Part shown: in pieces, positions 7,440 to 14,201 of the stretch
How the letters are laid out: every line of letters begins with the position of its first letter
Numbering within the stretch: position 1 is the first letter of the stretch
Origin: Oribacterium sp. UBA3737
GTDB lineage: Bacteria > Bacillota_A > Clostridia > Lachnospirales > Lachnospiraceae
NCBI GenBank assembly: GCA_002371295.1
Contig: DFGZ01000128.1
Span: 1 to 15,913, forward strand
Direction: 5' to 3'
DNA: 15,913 nt
Position numbers and translations under genes: made by a program
Notes under the pieces: model-generated
The model's input: only the letters and a program-made list of their open reading frames with translations
Database searches by the model: none
What the model was told of the DNA's origin: nothing

Positions 7440-8735
7440 ATGTTAAAGAAATGGAAGGACTCTGAATCTGAGATCAGTAGAAAAAACAGGGGGCTAATGA
7501 CCATCCTTGGGATTATATTTGCTGTACCGATCATAGTGGCTGGAGCTACAGTTTCCATGGCGGAGGGCACAGCATTTATGCCTGAAAACACAGGAGCAGG
7601 AAGCGGAATTCAGGTTGAATTCGGACCGGGAATGGAGCTCATTACGGGTTCTTTGGCTACAGAGGCCGGAGTATCAGATTATTCCGGCACAGAAGGAGAC
7701 CGGTCAGAAAAAACAGGGGAGCTTACACTTATTGCCGCCGGTGATAACCTGATCCATAAAACCATCGTGGACAAGGCCTGGCGCCCTTATCTGGGAACCC
7801 ATGATTTTCATTTCCTTTATACGCCTATTGTCGACACCATACAGTCACGGGATCTGGCTGTGATCAATCAGGAGACCATCTTCATTTCTGACAATTCTCT
7901 TATCAGTGATTATCCTACCTTCGGAACCCCTCAGGTCATGGGTGAGGCGCTGGTGGACACAGGATTTGATATTGTGCTTTCGGCTACGAACCACACCTGG
8001 GACAAGGGAGCCCGCGGAGTGACCGATACGCTTAATTACTGGAAGACCTTCCATCCGGAGATAACGCTTCTGGGAATCCATGATTCGCCGCTAGCCTTCA
8101 ACACTATAGATTATGTAGAGAAGAATGGTATACGTCTTGCGATGTTCAATTACACCTATGGACTGAACGGTTTCAGAGTGCCATCTTCCTTATATTACAT
8201 GGTGAACCTGCTGGGACAGCAGAACAAGTTCCTGAATGACGTTAGAATTGCGGAGAATGAGGCGGACATGACAGTCTGCTTCCTGCATATCGGAGAAGAA
8301 TACCGGTATCAGCCCACGGCCTTCCAGATGGGTTATGTAAGCGCTCTAATTGATGCGGGAGCGGACCTTATTATCTGCGCACATCCCCATGTAGTGGAGC
8401 CGGCTTGTTATGTTACAACAGCATCGGGGAACAGCGGTCTTGTCTTTTATTCATGCGGTAATCTGATCTCTGCCCAGTCTAAAGTCCCAAGGATTCTCGG
8501 TGGACTTGCGGATGTGACCATCACAAAGGATGATTCCGGCACCAGGATAAGTTCCTGGGATTTCATCCCTACGGTCACACATTTTTCCGGAATGGATGTC
8601 AGGGTCTTTCTCCTTAAGGACTATAACGACGTGCTGGCATCAGTGAACCACGCTAATTACAACGATGGTCCTCTCACCACAGAGAGGCTGTGGAATCTGT
8701 GGACTTCCATCACGGGTCTCGGAAGAAACCAGTAA
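7440..8735 (+). CDS. CapA family protein (poly-gamma-glutamate synthesis-type metallophosphoesterase)
   Basis: 431 residues from the ATG at 7440, which has GAGGTGG a few bases upstream; an earlier in-frame ATG at 7386 has no RBS. An N-terminal membrane anchor or signal segment (about residues 19-41, GLMTILGIIFAVPIIVAG) is followed by a roughly 50-residue spacer. The calcineurin-like CapA fold then shows AAGDNLIH (G101-N103), NQE (143-145), ATNHTWDKG (N184, H185), HIGEEY (H283) and AHPHV (H315, H317), which together form a metal site. Family members act in poly-gamma-glutamate capsule assembly or as exported phosphoesterases. No capB or capC neighbour is visible, so the capsule role is unproven. 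Only plus-strand gene in the window, with its own terminator. Confidence 0.9.
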   Translation: MLKKWKDSESEISRKNRGLMTILGIIFAVPIIVAGATVSMAEGTAFMPENTGAGSGIQVEFGPGMELITGSLATEAGVSDYSGTEGDRSEKTGELTLIAAGDNLIHKTIVDKAWRPYLGTHDFHFLYTPIVDTIQSRDLAVINQETIFISDNSLISDYPTFGTPQVMGEALVDTGFDIVLSATNHTWDKGARGVTDTLNYWKTFHPEITLLGIHDSPLAFNTIDYVEKNGIRLAMFNYTYGLNGFRVPSSLYYMVNLLGQQNKFLNDVRIAENEADMTVCFLHIGEEYRYQPTAFQMGYVSALIDAGADLIICAHPHVVEPACYVTTASGNSGLVFYSCGNLISAQSKVPRILGGLADVTITKDDSGTRISSWDFIPTVTHFSGMDVRVFLLKDYNDVLASVNHANYNDGPLTTERLWNLWTSITGLGRNQ

Positions 8736-8820
8736 TTACAGCTGATGACGGAAAAACTATCTTTGCGATGGACATGATTTTTTCAGTCACTTTAAAAAAA
8801 GCTTGTGGAGAATAAATAAG

Positions 8821-8864
8821 GCCTTCGTCACCTTGCAAAAATCTGAGGTGACGAGGGCTTTTTT
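8821..8864 (+). terminator. Rho-independent terminator of the CapA-like gene
   Basis: 13-bp stem GCCTTCGTCACCT (8821-8833) with AGGTGACGAGGGC (8846-8858), allowing one or two G-T pairs or mismatches, followed by TTTTTT. It lies about 85 bases past the stop codon and faces the convergent trpG gene. Confidence 0.9.
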
Positions 8865-8919
8865 ATGCGCGATACGGCCTTCAGGAGAATACTTGTATTC
8901 ATTTGAATATAAGCGCGTC

Positions 8920-8953
8920 ATCGAGTGGGGGGATGAAATCCGCCCTACTCGAT
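8920..8953. repeat. Hairpin just past trpG
   Basis: ATCGAGT (8920-8926) pairs with ACTCGAT (8947-8953), extended by GGG/CCC and GGAT/ATCC around a 3-base loop. It sits 8 bases after the trpG stop codon but has no T-run on the minus strand, so it may stabilise the 3' end rather than terminate. Confidence 0.6.
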
Positions 8954-8961
8954 CAGACTGT

Positions 8962-9543
8962 TCAGTGTTTTTTTGTAAGCTCTATAAAGTTCCTGAGTAT
9001 CTTCTCTCCTTCCGGTGTCATGATGGACTCAGGGTGAAACTGAAGACCGTAGACCCGGTTCTCTCTGTCCTCCACTGCCATTACTTCACCATCCGTAGTG
9101 ACACCACTGACGGTGAGACCTGTATCTTTCAATGTTTCCTCCACCACTGCAAGTGAATGGTATCTTGCCACTTTGATGAGCTCAGGAAGGCCCCTGAACA
9201 GTGGACTTGTTGTGTCGATCTTAGTGTCAGACTGCTTTCCGTGCATGAGCTCTTTGGCGTAGCCTACCGTTGCGCCATACACCATGCATATTGCCTGCTC
9301 ACCGAGGCAGACACCAAGGATGGGATACTCTCCTTTAAGCTCTTTTATGACCTCGGGACAGATTCCCGCATCCTCGGGGCGTCCCGGTCCCGGCGAGATA
9401 ATGATTCCATCGGGATTCAGGGCACGTATCTCTGAAACTGTCATGGCATCGTTTCTCACTACCTTAAGGTCAGGCTCGATGCTGCCAACCATCTGGAATA
9501 AGTTGTATGTAAAGCTGTCATAATTGTCGAGCAATAAGATCAT
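8962..9543 (-). CDS. trpG: Anthranilate synthase component II (glutamine amidotransferase)
   Basis: 193 residues, the normal length of a stand-alone TrpG. The class I glutamine amidotransferase triad is complete: C79 in GVCLGEQ, then H170 and E172 in QFHPES. The start LLLDNYDSFTYNLFQ and SPGPGRPEDAG (50-60) are typical. It releases ammonia from glutamine for TrpE. The residue after CLG is glutamate, whereas most relatives have histidine (CLGHQ). The ATG at 9543 has AGGAGG 8 bases upstream. It follows trpE by 158 bp and presumably shares its transcript. PabA cannot be fully excluded because some bacteria use one subunit for both pathways. No trpD, C, F, B or A follows. Confidence 0.92.
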   Translation of the reverse strand: MILLLDNYDSFTYNLFQMVGSIEPDLKVVRNDAMTVSEIRALNPDGIIISPGPGRPEDAGICPEVIKELKGEYPILGVCLGEQAICMVYGATVGYAKELMHGKQSDTKIDTTSPLFRGLPELIKVARYHSLAVVEETLKDTGLTVSGVTTDGEVMAVEDRENRVYGLQFHPESIMTPEGEKILRNFIELTKKH

Positions 9544-9600
9544 GGATTTATACCTCCTGTTTTTAAGAATTTAGGCCCGGTACGTAAAGCTATGGTGAAG

Positions 9601-9654
9601 ATGGATTTTTGGAGAGAATCCTCTTTGGTGAGGAATTCAAATTCATAAATCCAT
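9601..9654 (-). repeat. Nested hairpin in the trpE-trpG spacer
   Basis: Outer arms ATGGATTT (9601-9608) and AAATCCAT (9647-9654) enclose a second inverted repeat, GAATCCTC with GAGGAATTC (9616-9638) around a TTTGGT loop. There is no T-run. It fills the middle of the 158-bp spacer and would form in the trpEG mRNA, where it could affect processing or trpG expression. Confidence 0.6.
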
Positions 9655-9701
9655 AGGACAGTTGCATATAAAAATAGGGACAAAGTATGTAATTCCACAG
9701 T

Positions 9702-11162
9702 TCATTCCAGGTATTCAGACTGTTTAAGAGCCGTCATTACAGCAGCGGCCTTATTTATGCACTCCTGATACTCCTTTTCAGGTACTGAATCGGCCACGAT
9801 TCCCGCTCCGCTTCGTACAAATACTTTTCCGTTCTTCTTGTAGGCGATCCTTATGGCGATGCAGAGATCGAGGTTTCCGGTAAAGTCGATATATCCGATT
9901 CCTCCGCCGTAGATTCCGCGCTTGTTGTTTTCAAGATCATTTATAAGCTGGCAGGCCCGGATCTTGGGGGCTCCGGAGAGGGTTCCTGCCGGAAGTATGG
10001 AACCAACAGCATCAAGAGCATCGCAGTCATCTCTTATTTCTCCACGGACTGTTGAGCCTATATGCATTACGTGGCTGTATCTCTCTATTTCATGATATTT
10101 TTCAACCTTTACGGAACCGAACTTACTGATGCGGCCGATGTCATTTCTCCCCAGGTCCACCAGCATATTGTGTTCTGCCAGTTCCTTCTCGTCCTGAAGC
10201 AGCTCCTCTTCAAGCTGCTTATCCTCCTCAGGAGTCTTTCCTCTCGGTCTTGTTCCCGCAAGTGGGAAGGTATGGAGCACACCGTCCTCAAGCTTTACAA
10301 GGGTTTCCGGAGAAGCCCCGGCTACTTCAAGATCCGCGCTTGAAAAGTAGAACATGTAGGGGGATGGATTGAGTGTTCTCAGGATCCTGTACATATTTAA
10401 CAGAGAACCCTGATAATCTGCCTCCAGTCTGTTGGAAAGGACAATCTGGAAAATATCTCCCTCATGGATATAGTGCTTGGCCTTTTCAACCATTCCACAG
10501 AAATGCTCCTTATCGAAAAACGGTCGTACTTCACTGAGTACCTTTCCGGGTTCTTCCTTCTTCGGAGCTCCGGTTTTTAAAAGCTTTATGAGGTTCTCCA
10601 GCTCCATCTCTGCGTTTCTGTATGCACTTTCTCCGCCGGAAAGTTCCATATCCACTATGATGATGATTTTCTGCTTCAGGTTGTCAAAAGCTATCACCTT
10701 GTCAAAGAGCATCAGGTCAATGTCTTTGAAATGCTCTGTATCTTCCGCATCGAGATTAAGTGTGGGCTCATAGTATTTGAGATAATCATAGGAAAAGTAT
10801 CCAACGAGACCTCCGGTAAAGGAAGGAAGCCCCTGGATTTTTGGCATTCTGTATTCTCCAAGAAGCTGTCTTATATAGTCAAAAGGACGATCAGTCTGTA
10901 GCCTTAGGCCGCCTGCTTTGAACTCCCCGTTCATGCAGGTTATTTCCATCTTCGGATTGAAGCCGATAAAGGTGTATCTGCCCCACTTCTCTCTTCCCTC
11001 GACGGATTCAAGCATGAAAACATGGTCGGACACATTTTTAAGGATCCTGAGAGCTGAAATAGGTGTGAGGAAATCCGACAGAATCTCCCTGGCAATGGGG
11101 ATGTACTTGTAATGTGTATCATTCTGGTACTGCTTCACTGTTTCAAAAGATGGAATGGTCAT
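9702..11162 (-). CDS. trpE: Anthranilate synthase component I
   Basis: 486 residues, full length. The N-terminal tryptophan-binding element MLESVEG (LES at 51-53) is present, so feedback inhibition by tryptophan is likely. The chorismate-binding domain shows PSPYMF (266-271), GASPE (282-286), PLAGTRPRG (300-308), LAEHNMLVDLGRND, HIGSTVRGE, PAGTLSGAPK (391-400) and YGGGIGYIDFTGN. Alanine in PLAGT, rather than the lysine of PabB, supports TrpE. With TrpG it converts chorismate and glutamine to anthranilate, the first step of tryptophan synthesis. The ATG at 11162 has AAGGAG 9 bases upstream. A tRNA-Trp T-box lies upstream with a repeat array in between. Confidence 0.95.
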   Translation of the reverse strand: MTIPSFETVKQYQNDTHYKYIPIAREILSDFLTPISALRILKNVSDHVFMLESVEGREKWGRYTFIGFNPKMEITCMNGEFKAGGLRLQTDRPFDYIRQLLGEYRMPKIQGLPSFTGGLVGYFSYDYLKYYEPTLNLDAEDTEHFKDIDLMLFDKVIAFDNLKQKIIIIVDMELSGGESAYRNAEMELENLIKLLKTGAPKKEEPGKVLSEVRPFFDKEHFCGMVEKAKHYIHEGDIFQIVLSNRLEADYQGSLLNMYRILRTLNPSPYMFYFSSADLEVAGASPETLVKLEDGVLHTFPLAGTRPRGKTPEEDKQLEEELLQDEKELAEHNMLVDLGRNDIGRISKFGSVKVEKYHEIERYSHVMHIGSTVRGEIRDDCDALDAVGSILPAGTLSGAPKIRACQLINDLENNKRGIYGGGIGYIDFTGNLDLCIAIRIAYKKNGKVFVRSGAGIVADSVPEKEYQECINKAAAVMTALKQSEYLE

Positions 11163-11209
11163 GTGAGAAATCTCCTTTCAAAGATCCCGCTGCGCTTAAA
11201 ATGGGGGGC

Positions 11210-11274
11210 ATCAGATGCCAATGTATATCTGCAAGCAAGCTTGCTATATACATTGTCGCCTGATACTGGACTTA
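11210..11274. repeat. 65-bp palindromic repeat, copy 1
   Basis: Matches copy 2 (11386-11450) at 62 of 65 positions in the same orientation. Each copy is a long imperfect hairpin: outer ATCAG/CTGAT, middle CAATGTATA/TATACATTG and inner GCAAGC/GCTTGC, followed by ACTGGACTTA. It lies in the trpE leader, about 50 bp from the start codon. Confidence 0.88.
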
Positions 11275-11284
11275 ATAATGCTGC

Positions 11285-11378
11285 GTGTATAAGTCCAACG
11301 GATTTTTTCGTGCTGCGCACTCACAAAATCCTAACAGGAATCTCGAATCTGCACTAACGTGCTGATTCTCGATTTCTG
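11285..11378. repeat. Further hairpins between the two 65-bp copies
   Basis: GTGTATAAGTCC (11285-11296) is the exact reverse complement of 11444-11455 at the far end of the array. Two imperfect hairpins follow: GGATTTT/AAAATCC with inner GTGC/GCAC (11300-11331), and a stem of about 20 bp with mismatches (11335-11354 with 11359-11378) around a TAAC loop. No reading frame is apparent. Confidence 0.7.
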
Positions 11379-11385
11379 TTGTCGT

Positions 11386-11450
11386 ATCAGATGCCAATGT
11401 ATATTCGCAAGCAAGCTTGCTAAATACATTGTCGCCTGATACTGGACTTA
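11386..11450. repeat. 65-bp palindromic repeat, copy 2
   Basis: Differs from copy 1 by a CT/TC swap and one T/A change, the latter affecting the TATACATTG arm. It ends 6 bases before the T-run of the T-box terminator. The pair of copies plus the hairpins between them form a block of about 245 bp. Confidence 0.88.
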
Positions 11451-11456
11451 TACACT

Positions 11457-11498
11457 AAAAAAGTCCCCGACAGAATCTGGTTTGATTCTGCCAGGGAC
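11457..11498 (-). terminator. T-box regulated terminator
   Basis: Minus-strand stem of 15 positions with one mismatch (11484-11498 with 11463-11477), 6-base loop, then TTTTTT (11457-11462). It directly follows the T-box motif, as expected for tRNA-controlled antitermination. Confidence 0.92.
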
Positions 11499-11758
11499 GA
11501 ATAATCATCGCGGTGCCACCCTGCTTCACATATCATGTGCGCTTTGCGAGATACCAACATATCTCCGACTACTAACGTAAGCCTCACGTCACAGGATACT
11601 CGGCAAGAGAACTTTTATCTTATGATAGCTCTGCCTTTCATTGTGCCCTTAGCGGTCCATTTGCGAAACTGTATTTCTGCCGGATTCACACCATCGCCGG
11701 CTCTCTGTGAGAGCATATTTCGTTTTATCTCCGCTTCAACGGTTTATTTATTAAATTT
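11457..11758 (-). ncRNA. tRNA-Trp T-box leader (riboswitch) of trpE
   Basis: The minus strand carries the hallmark T-box motif AGGGTGGCACCGCG (motif core 11509-11520) and a terminator right after it. Upstream, stem I begins at GAAGCGGAG, passes the GAGAG...GGTGTGAA distal region, and returns at CAAATGGACCGCT. The specifier triplet there is TGG (11657-11659), the tryptophan codon, followed by the usual purine. The T-box UGGC also pairs with a GCCA acceptor end, as in bacterial tRNA-Trp (discriminator G). Uncharged tRNA-Trp would bind, prevent termination and switch on trpE-trpG. The specifier reading follows the family consensus; the stem was drawn by eye. Confidence 0.93.
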
Positions 11759-11764
11759 ATCAGT

Positions 11765-11793
11765 ATTGTAAAATCGCTTTAAGTTAATGTCAA
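11765..11793 (-). promoter_or_regulatory. Sigma-A promoter of the trpE T-box transcript
   Basis: Perfect TTGACA (11788-11793), 17 bp, TACAAT (11765-11770). Transcription would start near 11758, giving a leader of about 300 bases to the T-box terminator and about 595 bases to the trpE ATG. Confidence 0.85.
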
Positions 11794-11837
11794 CGGAAAT
11801 CTTCAACACTTTAAAGCACTATTACGCTTGAATTATA

Positions 11838-12380
11838 TCAGCCAATCTGTGAGGTTATATTACCTTCAGTTATATAGGATTGCTCCGGTTTTTTAAAATC
11901 CTTTTTTATCATGAAAGCAATAAATATGTCGATGACATACCATGTATTGAAAATGAGATATAAAAGCAGCCTTCCGAAGGAAATCTTGTTTAAGCGTTTA
12001 AGCTTTATGGCACATATTTCTGCAGGAATAACTGTTGTTGCGAATATAACTGCGTCTATGGCTATAAATATGGGCAGGAAGAAAATACCTATACCCATTA
12101 GTCCCATCAGTACCATGAAAGAAAGTGCCGCAAAGATAAAGAAGGCTATGTAATATGGTATTTGTATCAGCTTAACCTTCAGATTAACATCTGCAAGCTT
12201 TTTCTTGTCATGGGAATTCAGAGATATGATCAATGTTCCCACTATCTGTATCAGCATCGCTGTCTCGTAGGGAAGATAAAGGGGCCCCAGAGTATCTGAG
12301 ATTTTGCTGCAAACGTAAAAGGATATCATATAGACATAAGGTAAAACCGCATTTAGATATAATAAATTTTCCATACTCAA
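11838..12380 (-). CDS. Small integral membrane protein, unknown family
   Basis: 180 residues (178 if the ATG at 12374 is used instead of the TTG at 12380; GAGGGTG lies upstream of both). It has about five hydrophobic segments, near residues 6-25, 40-55, 72-94, 95-118 and 133-160, with a short charged tail (MIKKDFKKPEQSY). Segments are joined by short basic loops (SHDKKKLADVNLK, IKLKRLNKIS). I do not recognise the family and no catalytic motif is visible. It lies downstream of the DUF2156 pseudogene on the same strand and just upstream of the trpE promoter, and neither neighbour suggests a role. Reading-frame length, RBS and regular membrane topology support a real gene. Confidence 0.7.
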   Translation of the reverse strand: MSMENLLYLNAVLPYVYMISFYVCSKISDTLGPLYLPYETAMLIQIVGTLIISLNSHDKKKLADVNLKVKLIQIPYYIAFFIFAALSFMVLMGLMGIGIFFLPIFIAIDAVIFATTVIPAEICAIKLKRLNKISFGRLLLYLIFNTWYVIDIFIAFMIKKDFKKPEQSYITEGNITSQIG

Positions 12381-12404
12381 ACACCCTCTTTTTCAAAATA
12401 TACA

Positions 12405-12483
12405 GGCAATCAAATTTCCACGGAAATCTGATTGCCGTAAGTGTGATTTTGGGGCTAAGACAAAACCATCCGGTCCGTCCGGA
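12405..12483. repeat. Two hairpins ahead of the membrane protein gene
   Basis: GGCAATCAAATTTCC pairs with GAAATCTGATTGCC (about 12405-12436; one mismatch). ATCCGG/CCGGAT (12467-12472 with 12478-12483) is a perfect 6-bp stem followed on the minus strand by GGTTTTGTCTT, so the second may terminate transcription coming from the DUF2156 locus. No gene is seen in the rest of 12381-12551. Confidence 0.55.
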
Positions 12484-12551
12484 TTTCTGAAGTATGATTG
12501 CCTTAAGAAACCTATTCAATAAAATCGAAACACTTATTATGATACCATATA

Positions 12552-13470
12552 TTAATTAAATTTTATTAAAGTTTCGTATTTCTTTAATAAAATGTCAGGA
12601 TGGTAATCCATTTTTGCTCTTCGTAGTCCGGGTACCGGCATCATCTTCACGATTGATCCAGACTGCATTATGAGATGTAAAAAGATAGGTGGCAAAAAAG
12701 TTGTTTATGGCTGAGAATCCACCCATTTGTGCGTAGTTTCCATAACTCTTTTCAAAAAGAATATCGAAGACTCTCGGGGATATTTCCGAGGCAATAGTCA
12801 TGGCAACAGGAAGACCGGATACATATATGACTGCCCCTGTAAGATATAGATCACTCCAATGAAGAACAGCTTCATGTATCAATTCTCTTTCGTCAAGCAG
12901 CGCTTCGCTTTTTTCTTCCTGTCCGGAGAGCCATTCATCTTCCACTTTTAGGATGTCCTGCAAAATAGACGATTCAGATTCTGTATAGGTAAAAGTTATA
13001 TTCCAATCCGGAAATTCCCTGATGAACCTGCTTACCTTGTTTCGTTTTTTGCTGTTTTTTCCTCCTAAATCGGAGAGGTTTTCAGCTCTATGGAGATAGT
13101 CACTGTTCTCTTCATGAGCTGCAAAATCTGAAGCAATTCTCTGTTCTTGTAGGTAATCCATCTGATCATCAGTGAGAAATATCATTTGTACGGGTAGATT
13201 CCGTTCAGTTCTGTCTATTACTAGTTTTTCGATAGAAGCTTCCGCATCTCCGTTACCCAAAGGAAATGCAATGCCGTTTCGCCCCGGAATGCTGTTCTCC
13301 TGGAACCACAGGAATAAAAAACCATCCTCTATGGCTATTCTTATATTATATTTGTTCCTTAACAGGTATATTGCGCTTACACAGGCATCACTGGACATGG
13401 TATCAGTCTGCATGACTATATCGTGCATAACAGGTATGTCTTCGATGGTTGGTGTTTTTCAGTCTAGCAT
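12552..13470 (-). pseudogene. DUF2156 (LPG synthase C-terminal-like) gene, two lesions
   Basis: The largest intact piece is 12595-13428 (277 codons). It shows DUF2156 landmarks: YLHRAENLSDLGGKNSKKRN, RFIREFPDW, GAVIYVSGLPVAMTI and AVWINREDDAG. The natural start appears to be the ATG at 13470, six bases after AGGTAGGA, but codon 4 is TGA (13459-13461): M-L-D-stop-K-T-P-T-I-E-D. At the 3' end an A5 run (12611-12615 on the plus strand) puts the frame off by one; removing one A restores SKMDYHPDILLKKY and an ending at TAA 12552-12554, the expected DUF2156 C-terminus. Repaired, it would be 305 residues, normal for the family, which contains aminoacyl-tRNA-dependent acyltransferases with a GNAT-like fold. 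Either a recent pseudogene or two sequencing errors. The internal ATG at 13428 has no RBS. Confidence 0.82.
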
Positions 13471-13472
13471 AT

Positions 13473-13485
13473 GATTTCCTACCTT
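13473..13485 (-). promoter_or_regulatory. Ribosome binding site that fixes the DUF2156 start at 13470
   Basis: Minus-strand AGGTAGGA lies about 6 bases ahead of ATG 13470. The next in-frame ATG (13428) has no comparable site. This is what makes TGA codon 4 stand out as a lesion rather than upstream noncoding DNA. Confidence 0.6.
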
Positions 13486-13566
13486 ATTGACTCAGAGTAT
13501 AGTGGTAATGCTTATATATAGCTTTTTCGACGGTATTAAAATAATTGATTAATAGATTAAAGCAAT

Positions 13567-13605
13567 GACCCGACAGTCTGCGTAAGACTGCCGGGCCTGG
13601 TTTTT
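13567..13605 (+). terminator. Plus-strand terminator-like hairpin without an obvious gene
   Basis: CCCG-A-CAGTCT (13569-13579) pairs with AGACTG-C-CGGG (13585-13595), one A/C mismatch, 5-base loop, then CCTGGTTTTT. There is no plus-strand gene for almost 5 kb to its left. It abuts the group II intron domains and may be a remainder of intron domain IV. It may also serve the VOC gene on the minus strand, where the tail is a poor CATTGCTTT. Confidence 0.6.
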
Positions 13606-13626
13606 AATTTGTCTGCAACTATTGAA

Positions 13627-13696
13627 AGCGCCGTATACCGAACGGTACCTACGGTGCTGTGAGAGGACGGGAGCTAATCACTCCCTCCTACTCGAT
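13627..13696 (+). mobile_element. Group II intron 3' end (domains V and VI), solitary fragment
   Basis: Domain V is at 13627-13658: a 9-bp stem AGCGCCGTA/TACGGTGCT, a two-base CC bulge, a TACC/GGTA upper stem and a GAAC loop, with the AGC catalytic triad at its 5' end. It is followed by GTGAGAGGACGGGAG, the domain VI hairpin (GGGAG/CTCCC, AGG/CCT) and the typical tail CCTACTCGAT. This order and wording match the 3' ends of common bacterial group II introns from memory. Neither a reverse transcriptase/maturase gene nor domains I-III can be found upstream, so it is a remnant. Confidence 0.82.
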
Positions 13697-13724
13697 CTAT
13701 GATGCGAGTGTAAAAGTTGATATC

Positions 13725-14102
13725 TTACTTTTTAATATGCTGTACCAGAGCGATACGGAAGCCTGATGGTGAAACCATGGTAGCGGCAGTTGCACTCTTG
13801 GTATCCAGGGTCTTGTCTCCACGGGTATTTGTAAATCCGTGCTTGATGAGGATATCATAAGCCTCTTCGAAATTGTCAACATTCATTCGGATAAGGGTGT
13901 AATCGCGTTCAATGTCCTGTAATGCATTAGAAACATCAACATGAAATCCATCCACGTTTTTCATGCGATAGCTCTGAACGTCTCCCAGTTCTGTGGTGGT
14001 CACAGGCGAATGGGACTTTTCAAAACCCAGATCCTCAAAAACCTTGATAACATCTTCTGCTGATTTCGATACGATGATTGGATCAAATGTTGTAATCTTC
14101 AT
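13725..14102 (-). CDS. VOC family protein (glyoxalase/bleomycin resistance fold)
   Basis: 125 residues, one standard VOC unit of two beta-alpha-beta-beta-beta modules. The first runs from MKITTFDPIIVSKSAEDVIK with FEDLGFEKSH and ends at VDGFHVDVSNA; the second starts at YTLIRMNVDNFEEAYDILI and ends MVSPSGFRIALVQHIKK. The strand-end pattern SPSGFRIALVQ is typical of small Clostridial VOC proteins. Possible metal ligands are H55 and others, but the exact set and reaction are not clear. It may bind or modify a small molecule. ATG at 14102 with GGAGG 7 bases upstream. It is flanked by the intron tail and the hairpin block and seems to be a single-gene unit. Confidence 0.85.
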   Translation of the reverse strand: MKITTFDPIIVSKSAEDVIKVFEDLGFEKSHSPVTTTELGDVQSYRMKNVDGFHVDVSNALQDIERDYTLIRMNVDNFEEAYDILIKHGFTNTRGDKTLDTKSATAATMVSPSGFRIALVQHIKK

Positions 14103-14201
14103 ATGAATTCCTCCAATTTTTTTAACTTATCCTTGACTCCTAAAACAAAGAAGTTCAAAACCCTACGCTATAGTATCTCGTCAGTTTTTTCTCTTAATAT
14201 A

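Noticed and set aside
8803..9156. 117-codon plus-strand frame past the CapA gene
   Set aside because: It starts in the terminator and runs antisense through trpG; no RBS or recognisable domain.
11210..11450. Palindromic repeats as a CRISPR array
   Set aside because: Only two 65-bp copies, 111 bp apart with structured, palindromic DNA between them; no spacers of regular length and no cas genes.
12208..12519. 103-codon minus-strand frame overlapping the membrane protein start
   Set aside because: Another frame of the membrane protein gene and its hairpin-rich leader; composition is not protein-like.
12558..12592. AT-rich inverted repeat ATTTTATTAAAG/CTTTAATAAAAT as terminator of the DUF2156 gene
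   Set aside because: After correction of the A5-run frameshift this stretch encodes the expected DUF2156 C-terminus (ILLKKY), so it is better explained as coding sequence.
13487..13512. Plus-strand TTGACT with a downstream TATATA as promoter for a small RNA ending at the 13567 hairpin
   Set aside because: Spacing is about 19-20 bp or more depending on the -10 chosen, and no conserved RNA is recognisable; too weak to call.
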